A DNA stretch of 64,000 bases from Aquatica leii (lineage: Eukaryota; Arthropoda; Insecta; Coleoptera; Lampyridae). This document shows positions 1 through 13,144 of this stretch, in pieces. The stretch covers positions 59,827,389 to 59,891,388 of the forward strand of contig CM069435.1 of NCBI GenBank assembly GCA_035610365.1, read 5' to 3'. Each line of letters opens with the position of its first letter. Position 1 is the first letter of the stretch. Under the pieces are notes generated by a model. It did no database searches. It worked only from the letters and a program-made list of their open reading frames with translations, and had not been told where the DNA came from. Both the position numbers and the translations under genes were made by a program.

Positions 1-1480
1 GCGTAGAAAAAATATACAGAACATATTTGCTAAAGGTATAGTTTATACATCAGTAACCTTTTAGAATGATATTAACTAAATTGTTCTGTACGTATAGTTT
101 TAATGCAGTATTTAAATGAGATTTTTTGTAGTACTAGCTTTGACTAAAACTATTTGACTTGAAATTACATTATATATAACAAACACGGAACACACTTTTT
201 ATTTAATTGTTTTTTCTTTTGTTTAGTTACAATTTTTAAATGTTTATTTAAATGAATCGACAATGGGAAAATTGCAATCAATACTTTAAAAGATTTTGTT
301 TTTACAGTCAGTTATTAAAAAGAAATCTATTTATGCCGAGGCCTTTAAGTTTTTTTGGCAAATATGATGTTGGTATGTGAACGTTAATTTCTTAGAATCT
401 GCAACAGAACACCATCTGAAAGTAACAAACAAATAAAATAAATTTGTAAATGCTTAAAAGTGATTTGCAATTAATGGGCGTCATTCTTAAGAATAGGCCA
501 GTGAATTGCACTAGAAGTTTTTAACAAGCTATCGACACTGTAAGAATAGATTGTTTAGTATACATAAATTCTTATAAAAATTGCATTAACGTAAATAATA
601 AACTTCTTGCAACTATAGATGAATGCCAAAAGATAATTGGTCTCTTCTGACTTGTCATTGCAGTTCAAAAAACTGATTGATATTAATAAATACTGACTTC
701 TGTAAGTTAATTTGAACTTGTTATTTGCCTGGTCCAATTACCTAACTTGTCGAACATTCAAATTTCAGTAATAATCTTTTATAACACTGCACAAAAAAAA
801 GTTTGATAAATTACTTTTTACGTATTTTTTCTATCAAAAGAAAACTTCAAAAGAAAAGTAAGAATGAGATTGCAAATTAGGTTCTTTGATTTATTCTAAT
901 TACCTTAAACATAGTTCTTCTAAAATATAGTTACATTTAATAACAAGAAAAACTAAAGCAAACATAACCTATATACAAACTTTTTTTTATTTTATACATA
1001 CTGTCAGAACTAATACAATAACATCTACACAGCTCTAAACAATTTTGTTTTCCAATTTTATAATTGTTGTTACAGAATATTTTTACAAATCTTCTAAATT
1101 ATGTTTTCATAATTCTTTATCTTGTACGGTAATAGCATTGACCTGTACGGTAAATAAATGACCTATCTAATCACAAATAAACATAAAATGTATCGCATTA
1201 TCTGTCAGTCAGAAAAACAAGTTTATGATAAACGCGCAAAACGTCTTGTTACGAAGCATGGTGTTAAACATACAATTGGGTTTAAAATTAGTAATTAAAA
1301 AAATATAGTTTATTTTTGCATAACAATAAAAATTTAAACACACTGAGCTGTATTACATGCCAAGTCATAAAAAATAATTTAAGCGAATAATTAATATAGT
1401 TATTTGAAATATTTTTTTTAGTAAATTTTTTTAGGCGTGACTTGGGATGAATTTTTTTCTGGCAGAAGCAACGTTTACGT
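1..1480. other. AT-rich DNA, nothing recognised
   Basis: No reading frame here resembles a known family and no repeat structure stands out. The short minus-strand frame at 555-737 (60 codons) is low complexity, with no start context or domain. I read this as intergenic or intronic DNA. Confidence 0.6.
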
Positions 1481-1924
1481 CACAGTCCGCGTGGTATCCG
1501 CTATTTAAAAACTACTGTGTCTAATTTGTGTCAATTACGCGTGAGCTTTAGACTCTCGGCTGCGGAGCACTTTTACCGCTTAGAAACGTGCGACTTTCCC
1601 CTGCTTAAAACTATCCAATCGTAAAAAAAAAGAATAAAAACTGTAGTCAAAGCTGAAAATTTTCTTCTCTGCCACGACCCGTTCCCAGTAAAAACCTCCT
1701 CTTCTACGACTTAGTCCTGGTAGAAACTTTTACCTGATGCTGTGTTTACTCGATCAATATTTTGCAACTTAATGCTTTGTACGTGGCTAACTTTTTCTTA
1801 AACCGATGCCGTTATTCCAACTAACAAATACCTGCTATTGTACTCTGGCATTTTTGACTCCGACCGAATAACAAACATCGGTTTTCGATCCCTGCTACTC
1901 TCGCGATTTTCGCATTTAATTTTC

Positions 1925-2045
1925 CCCATTGTATATAAAAAAAAACCTTTTACATCAAAACGCTTTGTTTCAGTGGTTGGCCACCAGTTTCCGCATTATC
2001 TAGTGCTATTCGCAACGACCAAACCTCAGTCTCGTAAGTAAGTTA
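1925..2045 (+). promoter_or_regulatory. Promoter-like island with TATA box and splice donor
   Basis: A TATA box (GTATATAAAA, 1931-1940) lies about 100 bases before a consensus 5' splice site (CTCGTAAGTAAG, GT at 2034-2035), inside a stretch richer in C and CpG than its surroundings (about 1480-2340). This looks like the start of a transcript with a short non-coding first exon, from either a host gene or an LTR. A small frame at 1838-2041 covers it but resembles no protein. Function is inference; the two signals are seen in the sequence. Confidence 0.3.
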
Positions 2046-2350
2046 GCAAATCGCTCGCACCAGGTTGGCGTAGGATTTGTTGAACGTGAACTAAATCTAC
2101 CCGTTACTTTCAAAAGCACGTTTTCAATCTTGAACGTAATTGAGGTTGGTTCTTTGATCGATCACACAAACTAAGTTGGCTTAGGATCTTTTAATACGTT
2201 TGGCATCGCTACGGTTTGGTTTCGGACTGAGATCTCTATAATTAATCATTGTTTCCAGAATTTAACTTACCAAAAACCATTACAATCAATCCGCAAGTGG
2301 TTATTTGAAACTCCCTATCTATTTATGCAGAAATTTTGCATATTTATGTG

Positions 2351-2368
2351 CCGGTCCCCGGAGACCGG
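2351..2368. repeat. CCGGTC/GACCGG hairpin, copy 1
   Basis: A 6-bp GC stem (CCGGTC, 2351-2356; GACCGG, 2363-2368) with a 6-base loop CCCGGA. The identical stem recurs at 4789-4806 with loop CCCAGC. On the minus strand each is preceded by TGG (TGGCGC in this copy), the shape of an LTR-retrotransposon primer-binding site, and on the plus strand it is followed by a TG that could begin an LTR. Retroelement origin is inference. Confidence 0.3.
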
Positions 2369-3149
2369 CGCCACACTGAAGTTATACTAGTATCATAGTA
2401 GTTTACATTCGGAGACAATAATTCACGAGCTCTTAAAATCTGTTGATGGAAATGGGCACTACTAATTTGCTGACAACTATTACTTAAGTTTATCGTTGGT
2501 TAAATCCCTATTTGAGAAAAATATACTATATTGTGGAACGTTTTCAGCCAAAATGAAATCTACAGTTAACAAAATGACTGTGTGAAGGTCGTCAGATAGA
2601 TAGACAAGAGACCAGTTCTAATGGTCACAGCGGATTTTGAAGAGTATGGAATTTTCCGGCGTACACGCAAAAGAAATCGGAATGGCAACGGCATCATGAA
2701 AGCGAAATATATTTAATTGTAGAACAACGCAAAAAAAGTAGACTACAGTGACTTAATGTCTTCCTATACTACTCTGTATTACGTAAAAGGGTTAAGTAGT
2801 ACAGAAAATTTATGTTCAAACTAATTTTTAGAATCAGCGTTGTCAATTCATGGCTTATCAAAAACCAACAAACTAAAAACCAAAAAATGTCTCTTATAAA
2901 ATTTCGAAAAGTAGGTACTGGCCAAACAACTAGTTGATGTTACTGAAGAGAATGCAAAGGTACTTTCTAAACTAAAAGAACAATTCATAAGTTTATTGTG
3001 TAACGATACGAATCCAGAAATGCAATTTTTAGGAAATTGACAGTAATTGTTTGAAAATTGCGCGTGGACTTTCACCCTATCGTAGGTCCCCACCAAATCC
3101 GGAACGATGCGCACGGTGATCCCCGCTACAAAGGCAGCCAAGCAAAACC

Positions 3150-3445
3150 AATGGGGTGTATAAAGGCGGCCACACGAGCTTAGAAACGGACTTAGATTAC
3201 TTAGCCTTCTCCTCCGAGATCCGTTTCCAGAAACTCCTCTCTTCCGAGAAACCTTTGCTAAACCGAACCTGATTGTTACTTTTGTGTTTTGTCGACAACC
3301 GCTATTACCTGGATTACTCGAACGACCTGTTGATTGATTAACTCCGACTACGCTGCGATTCACCTGGACTTGTTTCATTTCGTTCATCACTCATTCAGTA
3401 AAGTCGTCGTCACCGCCACGAACATCATTCAGAGTAAGTGCAAAA
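3150..3445 (+). promoter_or_regulatory. Second promoter-like island with TATA box and splice donor
   Basis: TATAAAG at 3159-3165 is followed by a GC-richer leader and a strong 5' splice site (AGAGTAAGTG, GT at 3434-3435). The spacing, a few hundred bases from TATA to donor, parallels the island at 1925-2045, though the two sequences are not alike. It could be an LTR R-U5 region or a host first exon. The 180-codon minus-strand frame across 2848-3390 resembles nothing and is probably a by-product of the higher GC. Confidence 0.3.
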
Positions 3446-3545
3446 TTTGTAAAGTCGTGTATCTGTTTGTTCCTGTTGGAAGTGTTAATACTCCGGAGGT
3501 TAGGTATACTCCTGGCCCGAGCATTAGCACTAATTAATCCAACTT

Positions 3546-4780
3546 CCTAGTGGTTACATAAAGGCCCTTGTTTAAAGTTTTTGATCTTTTTGTGGTTGGG
3601 TAACCCCGGCTCAAAGATTTAACAAGTCAAAGAAAAGAACCATTGTCAAGAACTTTATGTAACTGGAAGAGCTATAAACAAAACTTTAATTAGTAACGCG
3701 AATCATATTTACCTGATTATTAATTATGCATTGAATTTACCTGTCAAGCCTTTCCGAGTTCACCGGATTTATTCAGTTTCATTTAAAAATCGAATTTAAC
3801 GTTATTGACCTTAAATTTTTATTCAAACAGAGGTTTTAATTTCATTTTGTGACCCACTCACGATCCACTCAATCAAAAGTTGTTCGCAGTAGCACCGTAC
3901 ACCGGGCTGTAAAACTTCATAATTATCGGGTCCGTAATTACTTACTTTTCATGCAATTTTGAATGAAGAAACAAGAAGTCAAAGTCCGCTGTCGATTCTT
4001 AAAAATGTATTCATTGCTTATTTGTATGTTTCCTTAACTGCCTTTAATCCCCGTTCTCCCCTAGTTAAAATTAAATCACCACACCTCACACTTAGCCTGG
4101 CATTAATTAAAAACCAACAATTTAATAAGGTAATAAAATACGCCACATTAATAATCTGTTGTAGGACTGATAACCGAGTTAACGCAACCGCCGATAGATG
4201 GTAGCCTTTTACGGACCAAATAAAAAGTACATACAGGGTCAACCAACCAGAAAAGAAGTTTTTTTTTGTTTTATTATTGCGTAATCGTTTGTTAATTATT
4301 TGAATTATTTTATTTTATCCGTTATTATTATATTATTACGATTTATTTTTGTATTCGTTTGTAATAACAAGTATATGTATTGTAAGTCAACAATTATTTA
4401 CTACAATCTCCACTTAGCTACCCGAAGCACCTGAAAGATAAAGCGGCACCCATCCAGAGGGGTGGTACAATTGAACCTGCAGGTTCCAACAGAAAAAAAA
4501 AGAAAATAGTGCAAGAGATGTTACGACAACCTTAGGCCAACACACAATCACAAAGAAACAAAAAATAAAGCTTTAAAAGTAATTTTATATTGTGATGATT
4601 GTCGTTCTTGCTTCAATAAAATGCATTTGTAAAGATGAAATCTTGTTATTATGAGCTGATTGAACATCTTTGCCATGTGCGATGATAAAGATAAAGTAAT
4701 ACCATTTTTATAAACACATTACAATTTTTAGAATGCACGTGAAAGAAATCACTACTGAAAATTTTCAATATAAAGAGTTT
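3546..4780. other. AT-rich DNA, nothing recognised
   Basis: Opposed short frames at 3959-4204 (+) and 4018-4242 (-) overlap and match no family. No terminal repeats or RNA gene were seen. Confidence 0.5.
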
Positions 4781-4788
4781 GTTGATCC

Positions 4789-4806
4789 CCGGTCCCCAGC
4801 GACCGG
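4789..4806. repeat. CCGGTC/GACCGG hairpin, copy 2
   Basis: Same stem as at 2351-2368, loop CCCAGC. On the minus strand it is preceded by TGGTACGGAT, and the plus strand continues with TGTAAGTAG from 4817, which could be the edge of an LTR. The neighbouring PLE tail starts about 110 bases to the right. Confidence 0.3.
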
Positions 4807-4924
4807 ATCCGTACCATTGTAAGTAGTTCTGGGCACCGCAGTGAACGTGTTAATAGATACCAGTGATCAACCCGCCGTAAATTCGTAATTAAAACCCAGT
4901 TAACCCAATAACAGCACCCGTATA

Positions 4925-5790
4925 TTATCTAGAGGCTTTAAAATTTTTGCGATTCTCTTGGCTACAATTATATTTAACTTTTGGCGTAGACCGCGTCGTA
5001 GTTAAACACGCAGACTTTTTAGGTTTGGTTCTAGTCTCTCTTTGAGAGCCAAAACAAGGAGTAGAACTTAGCATTTGCCATATTGTCGTTTGTGAACCTA
5101 TACATACTGACGTTTTGCAAAACAGTACAGCTTGCATCTTTAGAGTGGTCCATGTCACTGAAGGAAAAAGTGTAAGTGACGGTATTTATATCATTTGCAA
5201 TCATATAATTAACTAAGTTTCCGTTACCGCTTGACTAACTTCGATGTTAGTCAGAGTAATTTAATGTCCTTTCCAATAACGTTGATCTTTATATTAGAGG
5301 GTGTAGTACTGGTAGCCATGATTTGCAGAATTTTAAACCGTATTCCTAGTTCATAATATATGGATGTTTTTTTATTTCCACAGTTTAGCGAATTAGTCTA
5401 GGAAGGTAGAAAGGAGTTCTAGCCAGCACTTTAGTTTGGTCAAAGCTTAGCGTGTGTTTTTGGTTCTATACGTGTTCTGCCACTGTTGATTTTGTAACTC
5501 TGAGATGTTCGCAGCCAGCCATTCTTTTCTATTCAACTTGATTTGTTTTGTAAATCCTGGTATGTTTTAACCCCTTGTTTGTTTTTAGCAGATCTAAACC
5601 AATTCTTTAAAGTATCCTTAGTCGTGAAGGTAGTTTTGATATTATGTCTATTTAGCACTCTGCTTATTTTGTTTGTCAAACCCATACAGAATGATAAATA
5701 AGCGGTGCCAGTAAAAGGTGGTGTGTATTTTTTGACTTTTGGATTAACTGCATTTTCCTATGCCATTTGGATCTATTTCATACATTATCC
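4925..5790 (-). pseudogene. Penelope-like element fragment (RT end, GIY-YIG endonuclease, 3' tail)
   Basis: Read on the minus strand, 5790 to about 5370 encodes, in several broken frames, the end of the PLE reverse transcriptase and its linker (TAYLSFCMG, LTNKISRVLN) and the start of the GIY-YIG endonuclease; 5370 to 5240 continues with a KSWLPVLHPL-type motif like the copy at 24641-24916. The rest, to about 4925, is the non-coding tail shared with copies at 24.9, 35.7 and 37.9 kb. PLEs retrotranspose using this endonuclease, and many carry hammerhead ribozymes in their terminal repeats. This copy is 5'-truncated, full of stops and inactive. The 77-codon frame at 4925-5158 lies in the tail and is not a gene. 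Confidence 0.7.
5109..5143 (-). ncRNA. Degenerate hammerhead-like core in PLE tail
   Basis: The minus strand carries the position of the CTGAAGA ... GAAACGTC motif seen intact at 38054-38088, here degraded (AAAGATG, then GCAAAACGTC). The GUC cleavage triplet persists but the GAAA box is changed, so self-cleavage is unlikely. Confidence 0.35.
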
Positions 5791-5799
5791 AAAAACATT

Positions 5800-5845
5800 T
5801 TTGTGACTACAGCTTATGCAACCAATTATACATTTGCGTAGGAGT
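5800..5845. repeat. Dispersed repeat shared with 47668-47712
   Basis: About 45 bases centred on CTACAGCTTATGCAA and ATTATACATT are almost the same at 47668-47712. Both copies sit just beyond PLE-like or hammerhead-bearing DNA, so this may be part of such an element's outer region; that link is inference. Confidence 0.45.
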
Positions 5846-5849
5846 CTTT

Positions 5850-8840
5850 GGATTGCCTAATTTTAAATATTTTCTTGTTATTTGTTGCGATTATCCACGC
5901 GTTTAATTTTTTTTTATATTTTAATTAATTTAATCGATAGCTGTAAATTACACTGTAAAGTATATTATGGATAAATATGACTAAAGTCTAACATGATTAT
6001 TATTTTAATTAAAGTACAATCTTTTTAGTTTTATTTATCAGACGCCAAAAAGCGTCAATTGCACGTAAAGACTATACAAACACATTTTATTGGTCAATAT
6101 TAAATAAAAATGAAAAAAAGTTTGTCTTAAAATTTGAAAAAAAGAAAATTGATCTTTTTTACACTTGCACCATAATACTTGTTTAAAAATATAAATTTCA
6201 ACATTAAAACACTGGAGTGCTTTAAAGTTGCTACTAAAATAATGACGTCATCACTTTTAAAGAAAGTTGTATTTGTATTTGATTTTTCTTAATTTTCGAT
6301 CAGCGAATATGTTAATGATTAAAACAAAACCTTCTTTTTTAATGTCAATCAAACCAATTTTAATTCTGTTTTTTCAGTTAATTTTTCAATTTCTCGTGGA
6401 ATATTTTATTTAAACTGATCTATACTGATCCAATTTTCACAAAACAATTTTGGAAAACACCGTATCTACATTGAAACGTAAACAACAAATGCTAACCAAT
6501 CTTCATATAAACGACATGAAGTCATTATATAGACCACTTGCCAAAATAATACAAATTCATATTTAAAATGCTCATTTGAAATATGAATTTGAGTTCCATT
6601 TCTCAAATTATGATAAAATAGCGTCGTTAAAAGCACTCCGCCTCGCGTCGTGCTTTTAAACTGGTCACATGTGCTTTCAAGACTTGCTTCTGCACTTGTA
6701 TCATAATATTAAATTTTTTAAATTAATTTTAATGGTTTTAGCAAATTGTGTGTTTCAGAAAATAACAAGATATGTATAAATGACAGTACCTTGCATTTTC
6801 TTATTTACAAAAGCTACATATAACCGATATAACAGTTGAAATAAACAAACGTGAACTAATACTTTGCGTTAAAAAATTGGATAGGTAAAACAAAAAACTA
6901 AAATACCAATTTAATTGTATACAATATTAGATAATTAGCTAATTATGTTTTGACACAAAAAACTAGTAGAATTGTTGTAACCGCGTAACCGAGCAGGTGT
7001 AACAATCCAGGTTTCTGTATAATTTCTAACATTGTGTTATTGGTGTTAATATAGGCGCATACATTCGCCAGGCCGTTTATGCGGTACGTGCTAATTACAA
7101 TTGGAGATAAGCAAAACCGCAAGATAAATCAGAATATACACAATATAGGAGGGCTTTATTTAGATTTGTGTTCGTTAAAGGGAAAACTTGAATCGATTAT
7201 TTTAAAACGTATATTTCTTCAACTGCATGATTAAATAATACGTTACAACTAAAAAAAGTAATTAGATTTTTTTTAAATCTATTTCAAAATATGTCAAAAT
7301 CAGTTAAAGATGTTGATGAGGGATGCAACAATTCACCCCTTTTACTGCTTTGGGCTACACGTGTTTTACCAAATCCACTCAAACTTCAAGGTTGACAAGT
7401 AAATCCTATCGGATCTCTCGTGTCAGGTGGTCGTTTGATAGGATTGGAAATCCGAAACGGTGTTTACTAAAGTAAACTACAGAAGGGCATTTTCTCTATT
7501 TTAACTGGTAGTGCTTATCTTGCAGATTAATGCTGTCAGGATAATTTAATTCCGCGATTTAGAATCCTGCTATTTTTAACATTGCCTTTAAACCATCGAT
7601 TTGTTAGGTCCACGTCCCACTTATCGCACATTTTATTCTGTCCTTATGAAAGGAATAAATACATTTATGTAATAAAATATATTCTAAGTACTAAATATGT
7701 TGCTCAAAATAAAATTCTAAGTTAGTAAATTTTAGTTTTGCTTAAATTTAAAGGGTGATCATAATATCGTTAGCGAATACAGTAGCCTACATGATACAAA
7801 TAATTAATCAAACATTATTAAAAATAATAGATCTGTTTTCTATCTTATACGTAAAACCTTTTCTATACTTTTAAAATAAAGTTTACTTTAAATAGATATT
7901 CTAAAGAAGCAGAAGCATAAGTACAATGCCTAAAGCTACGTTTTTACCATAGGAACATTAAGCAACTTTTGTGTTTCTTATTGTTTGTTTCGAAAAATTT
8001 TCTACAAAGTTGTTAAATGTTACACTTTGTTTTGGAAAAAAATGCCGGTTGTTGTTTCTTGTCGCCGGTTTTCAATTTGAGCGATCACCTTCAAAGAAAA
8101 ATCGGCAACACAACAAAACAGATACAAGTCGCTATGTGTTGCTGTCGCAGTGAAAACGAGTAAGTAACTGAAGAAAGAATTTAGTTGCAAGCTTTTTTAA
8201 TTATTTTATTTTAGTGGTACGAAAACCCGTCTAGTGGAAACACAGCGTTTAGCTTGAAATGAATAACTGAAACTATGAGTAATTGATTACCAATTTTGGT
8301 TGCTTCAGTAGAAACAAAAAAGTTATATATGTTTGTGAAAGTTATAGTTTACGCCAACAAGAAGGAACAAATCAAAACACAAAAGTTGCTCAATGTTCCT
8401 TCAGTGGAAACGCAGCTTAATACAACTACAGTAAAACAATGCTAACATTACCGTTTAGTCTAGTCGACAAGTTCAAAAACGTATTAATTCTTGAAATAGC
8501 TCCTAAAAATATGAGCGAAAGCTCATTGGATTTAGAATGACGTCTCGAAAAATGTATTAAAATGTTTTTTAGCAAATTAAAAATTGCAAAAGTAATAAAC
8601 AAATTAAGATGAAAAAAAAGCATTTAGTTTTTCGTGAATAACTCAGAAACTATAAGAAATAGTCAAAATCTGAGAAAAGCTTCTTAAAAAGGAAATTTCT
8701 AATAAAAAATTCTGAACTTCCCGAACTCTATCTCTATTGCTAATAATTTTAAATGACCGCTGAAAGTAGGCCTCCGCGTGAATATTTCGGGACCTCACAT
8801 AAAATATTTTTTTTAAGTATTAAATGTCAATTCAAAAATT
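5850..8840. other. AT-rich DNA, no gene recognised
   Basis: No frame resembles a known protein. The 60-codon frame at 7971-8153 lies in a slightly GC-richer patch with a GAGTAAGTAA donor-like site at its end (8158-8167). The phrases GTGGAAACACAGC (8235) and GTGGAAACGCAGC (8404) are near-identical neighbours but do not form a terminal repeat pair. Confidence 0.5.
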
Positions 8841-8846
8841 AAAAAA

Positions 8847-8906
8847 AATTATGATGTATTCTCAACACTTGAGGAAATAAGGTCCCGTTGGAAAAATTGA
8901 TCTAAT
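8847..8906 (+). repeat. Left inverted repeat of piggyBac-like element
   Basis: This 60-base stretch (core AAATAAGGTCCCGTTGG) is the reverse complement of 11063-11120 with only a few mismatches. The pair brackets the decayed piggyBac reading frame. A TTAA target duplication and the expected CCC start could not be placed at the outer edge, so exact ends are uncertain. Confidence 0.6.
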
Positions 8907-9082
8907 TTAATTTTTTGGTTCAAAATTATATAGGTTCTAACCGCCGCAGTCAGATTTACTTGTACGTATGCATCCCTTGAACGACATCGGCTTTGTTTTT
9001 TGCAATTTGTGGTTAATTATTTAATTCATTATGTGAACATGTTACGTGATATTTACCAAATAAAGAATTAGAGGATATTCTA

Positions 9083-10665
9083 ATGAAAAGTAATGACAGC
9101 GACGAAGTATACGAGCAACTCTGTTCAAACAACGAATCATCTAAAAATGTATTTATTTACTTTTTGGCCAATCTTTCCGAATCACTTAATTTTTTTATTC
9201 GATTTTTTCACAGAATCAATATGTAACAATTAACTATATACAAAACTGTATTTTTCGATACAGATGAACAAAACATGAATGGGATGGAGATTGAAGTAAG
9301 CAGCGACGATGAAGCGGAAGTGCAAGAAGTACCCGCTCCAAAAAGCAGGTTTGACGAATCCAGTTCAGGATGTAAAATTTTTAAATATTTCTTTACACCG
9401 GATCTAATTAAAGTAACTGCAAACGATACAAATAAATATTTTGATTATTTATGTCATAAAGATAATTTTTTTCTCGGCTAAAGTGATGGAAACCTGTTGA
9501 CTTCAAGTAATTGTACTGTTTTTTAGCCATTGCTATTCTAATGCCACATTACAAAAAAACAGCAGGTAAATAACTATTGGTGCAAAGATCCGTATAAATC
9601 TACACTAATATTTCCAAGGCTTATGAAAAGAGACAAATTTTTGATTCTAATAATAAAATTTTTACATTTTTCAGGTAATGATAATGTACAAATAGAAAAA
9701 GATTCTCTAGCCAAAATTAGAACTATTGTTGATCATCTTAGAAATAAATTCAAGGAAGGGTTTTTGCCAAATAAAAACCTATGTATCGATGAGAGTTTGA
9801 TGCTTTCTCGGAGTCGAGTAATTTTTAGACAGTACATATCATTAAAACGCCTTAGATTTGCTTGATACATTACACCAAATAAAAACAAATTCTTCTGGAA
9901 CTGTTAAAACGACTCGTAAAAATATGCCGATAATAACCGAAAAAGTGTCAAGTGGCGAACTCACCTATCGTTCTTGCAATAAGCTTCTTGCACTTAGATA
10001 CAAAGATACGTGTTAAGTCAATATGTTATCCTCTAATCATATAGTAGATTTAAATTCCGTTGGAAAAAATCGGTAAACTGGACGTCAAGTATTAAAACCA
10101 ACATGTATTGTAGATTTAAATTACTACATTGTTGTTAACTGCTGTTAACCAGTCGGATATGCTCCTTTTTTCAGTCGAATGCATCCGTAAGAGCAAAAAA
10201 TGGTACAAAAAAGTTTATTTTTAGTTTTTGTATATGGCGGTCCTAAACAGTTACCAATTGTTCAAAACCACTACTTCTAACTATGTATCTATTCAGAAAT
10301 TCTATTTACAACTAGTGAAAAAATTATTAACAAATACCACGCTCCTCTTTTGCGTAGTGGTGGTGGCAGGCCAATACCAGAAGACAATAGCAAATCGCGT
10401 CTAACTGAGCGGCATTTTCCAGTATATATTTCAATTATACAAAACAAAATGAAACTAATAAAAAGATGTGTTGTTTTCAGAAAACATGACATATACTAGT
10501 AAAAAAATTGTTATTAAACATATTCAATTTTATTGTAAAAAAAGCTATATTACAAAAAAAAACTTTGAAAAAGAAATACCACTTTGGACAAAACTGCTCC
10601 AAGCGAGTATACTTGCTAGCCGCAGAATAATTGCGCGCAGCGCCAGTCCCGGCACTTCTATATTG
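9083..10665 (+). pseudogene. piggyBac-family transposase remnant (DDE_Tnp_1_7)
   Basis: Pieces of a piggyBac transposase appear in order but in different frames. An acidic N-terminus starts at 9083 and continues from about 9265 (EVSSDDEAEVQEVP). Then YFFTPDLIKV (9388-9420), YWCKDP and FPRLMKRDKF (about 9575-9645), and KIRTIVDHLRNKF with NLCIDESLM (9710-9805), whose Asp is the first catalytic residue. After a jump near 9865 come GTVKTTRKNMP and KLLALRYKD (9900-10010), then broken frames to a C-terminal zinc-binding region (RLTERHFPVY, KRCVVFRKH). The family cuts and pastes at TTAA sites. Several stops and an internal deletion that removes the second catalytic Asp make it inactive. Confidence 0.75.
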
Positions 10666-11062
10666 TGATTGTCAAAATTTGTATATAACAAATTGTTAAA
10701 TAAATAAACAATAATTTTTTGTAAATCATAATTTCATGACAAAATTGTAAAAAAAATTTTTTTAAATAATAAAGTAATTAATTTGTCTATAAATAATCTA
10801 TAAACAGATAGCGTAAAAATTTTTTTTTTTTACATTAATAAATGTTTTTATCAATACAACACCGTAACAAATATTAAAAAAAAATTAAATTAAAATTTTT
10901 TGGATTTTTTATTTTTTTTGTAATTTTTTTTTGTCGTATAGATATAAAAAAAGCTCTAAGAATCAAAAAATTTCGTGTTAGTCATTTAAACAATTTTCAT
11001 TGCTTGCAATGTTGACGAAGGTCATAAAAATTAACAATCGCCTAACTAGTCCAAAAATTACG

Positions 11063-11120
11063 TTAAATCAATTTTTCCAACGAGACCTTATTTCTTTAAG
11101 TGATGAGAATACACCATAAT
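11063..11120 (-). repeat. Right inverted repeat of piggyBac-like element
   Basis: Reverse complement of 8847-8906 with a few substitutions. With the left copy it defines a roughly 2.27-kb element. Confidence 0.6.
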
Positions 11121-13140
11121 AGTATGTAATAGTTTAGTGCAAAATGATTGCAAACTGGAGGGTACATCTTTTATAGAAGTTGTTTCTAGAGAAGCACAAA
11201 AATGAGTATTTTAGTCTAATCTTTTTAAATCGTTAACAAAATGCTCAATAAACTCTGTCATAAGTTCGCGACTCTATTTATTCCACCAGTAGTTCACTGT
11301 TGGCACCAACATTAAGACGCGATGTTTTGGTTGTAAAACTTTAATGTCGGAAATGACCGCATTTATTTACTTTTTCAAATCTAAGCTTTGGTTAAGCAAC
11401 AAGTATTAGGAAATAATTGGGTTGTGTTGGTAACGCTTAGGTTCTCTTTTCCAAGTAATGTACGGTAAGAAACACAAAGCAAGCAACAAAATCTCAAAAC
11501 ATCGAATTTTATTTAACACAAAATATTTTTAAGGAAAAAAGTCACTTTCGCTAAGCACAAATAATAATAATGCGCTCACAAGCATGTTATGCGAGGAAAG
11601 ATCGAAAAAGTGAGATTTACGTCCACTGACTGTCATTTTCTGCTGGCTTATATATATAAAAACAAGAGAACTAAACGATTACTGGAGTTTTATAGCGGTT
11701 CACAGTTCAACAGTTTCTAAGATTATGACACAATTTGCCACATCCTTTTAGATGTAAAAGTTGCAAAGTAGAGATTTCACTTTTGGAAATGTGCAGCCAC
11801 AGTTTAAAAACAAAATTTTTTTAACAATTTGTCACGTTCGCGATTTCCTGTCATATCTTAAGAAGACTTACAGCAGATTGGACTCGCAATAAAAATCTTT
11901 CGCGACGCGAAATAATTGACATGTCTATTTATTAAATTCTCTAGGTGTTCTTAGCGTAATCTTTTGGCGCAAAAAAAGTAAAACTAATCTTATAAGCGAC
12001 TTCTTAATTGCCAAAGACAAAGAAAAAAAAATATTAAATTTTTCTGTAGAACCATTTCTATGACGCACAATAATTATATTAATGCTTACGATGTGTTAAC
12101 AAAGCAGTACCAGAATAAACGTTATTTAGCTACAGGTTACCAAGAAGAAATTTGAAACGTATCAGCGCAGAATAATCAATCTTCGCGACATCTGTTGAAC
12201 AATTTTAGTAAAAACATTGCTGCTTCACTCATATTACAGTTCCCAGTCGATCAGTGGAACTCCATTTTGTTCAATTTTTTGATCGGTAAATTGAATTCCA
12301 ATACTCGCATTGTTTTTGTGTAAAAATTAAATAACGTTGATTTACCTTTTTGCATCCAGTTATACAAACTTTTCAAAGGTTATTGTAAGGTATTAGAATC
12401 AGTTTAAATGCTTTCTCTATCTGAAAACAAATCAAAACTTAATGCGCAACAACCTTTTGTCAGATTTTCGAATCTTAAAAAAATAGTTTTTTGAGGTTTT
12501 TAGCTAATAAATCTCTCACAAATCATATACAAAGAAAATGAAATCGTCACCTAATCCAGATACACCAAGTATTGCTGCAATTTTTACAGTTCAACCGACG
12601 TCTGCAAAAACATAACAGAAATTGTGAGAGATTGAGTCAGTACCTGGTAACTCTTTCATTTCTCTAAAGGGTTAAAAATTCGAAGAAATATTTTATTTGG
12701 CTGTTCAACAAAAACTTTTTAAAAAGTTTCTCGTACCTTTACTATTTCGATATAATAATAGCGATTAAGAAAAAAACTTATTTGCAAGCTTTACGACGCT
12801 TCAATTCAATAGAAGATCGCCTAAATAAGTGCTTATTGTAACTTTATCCCTAATTATTTATTATCACACCACAAATCCTTTTTTCTAATAAAAAAAAATA
12901 TTCGTTTATAGCTTATTATTCACTACATTGTTGTATCATGAATCCTGAAAGTAGCACTACTTATCTTTGATTCGTCTTTGATGCATCCGCAAAAAGGTCT
13001 GACGGACTCTCGCTAAAAAACATATTGCTTCCAGAAAGAATTCTTTTTTTTATTTTGGTAAACTTTCGCACACTTGCTGTAGTCTTCACGAGTAATACTT
13101 ATCAGATCGTCAAATTGTTCTAGGACCTTCCATTTTTTAA
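11121..13140. other. AT-rich DNA, nothing recognised
   Basis: No coding motif, terminal repeat or RNA gene was recognised across this 2-kb stretch. Confidence 0.5.
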
Positions 13141-13144
13141 CATA

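Noticed and set aside
2848..3390. 180-codon minus-strand frame
   Set aside because: No domain or motif, overlaps a promoter-like GC-richer island on the other strand; open by composition.
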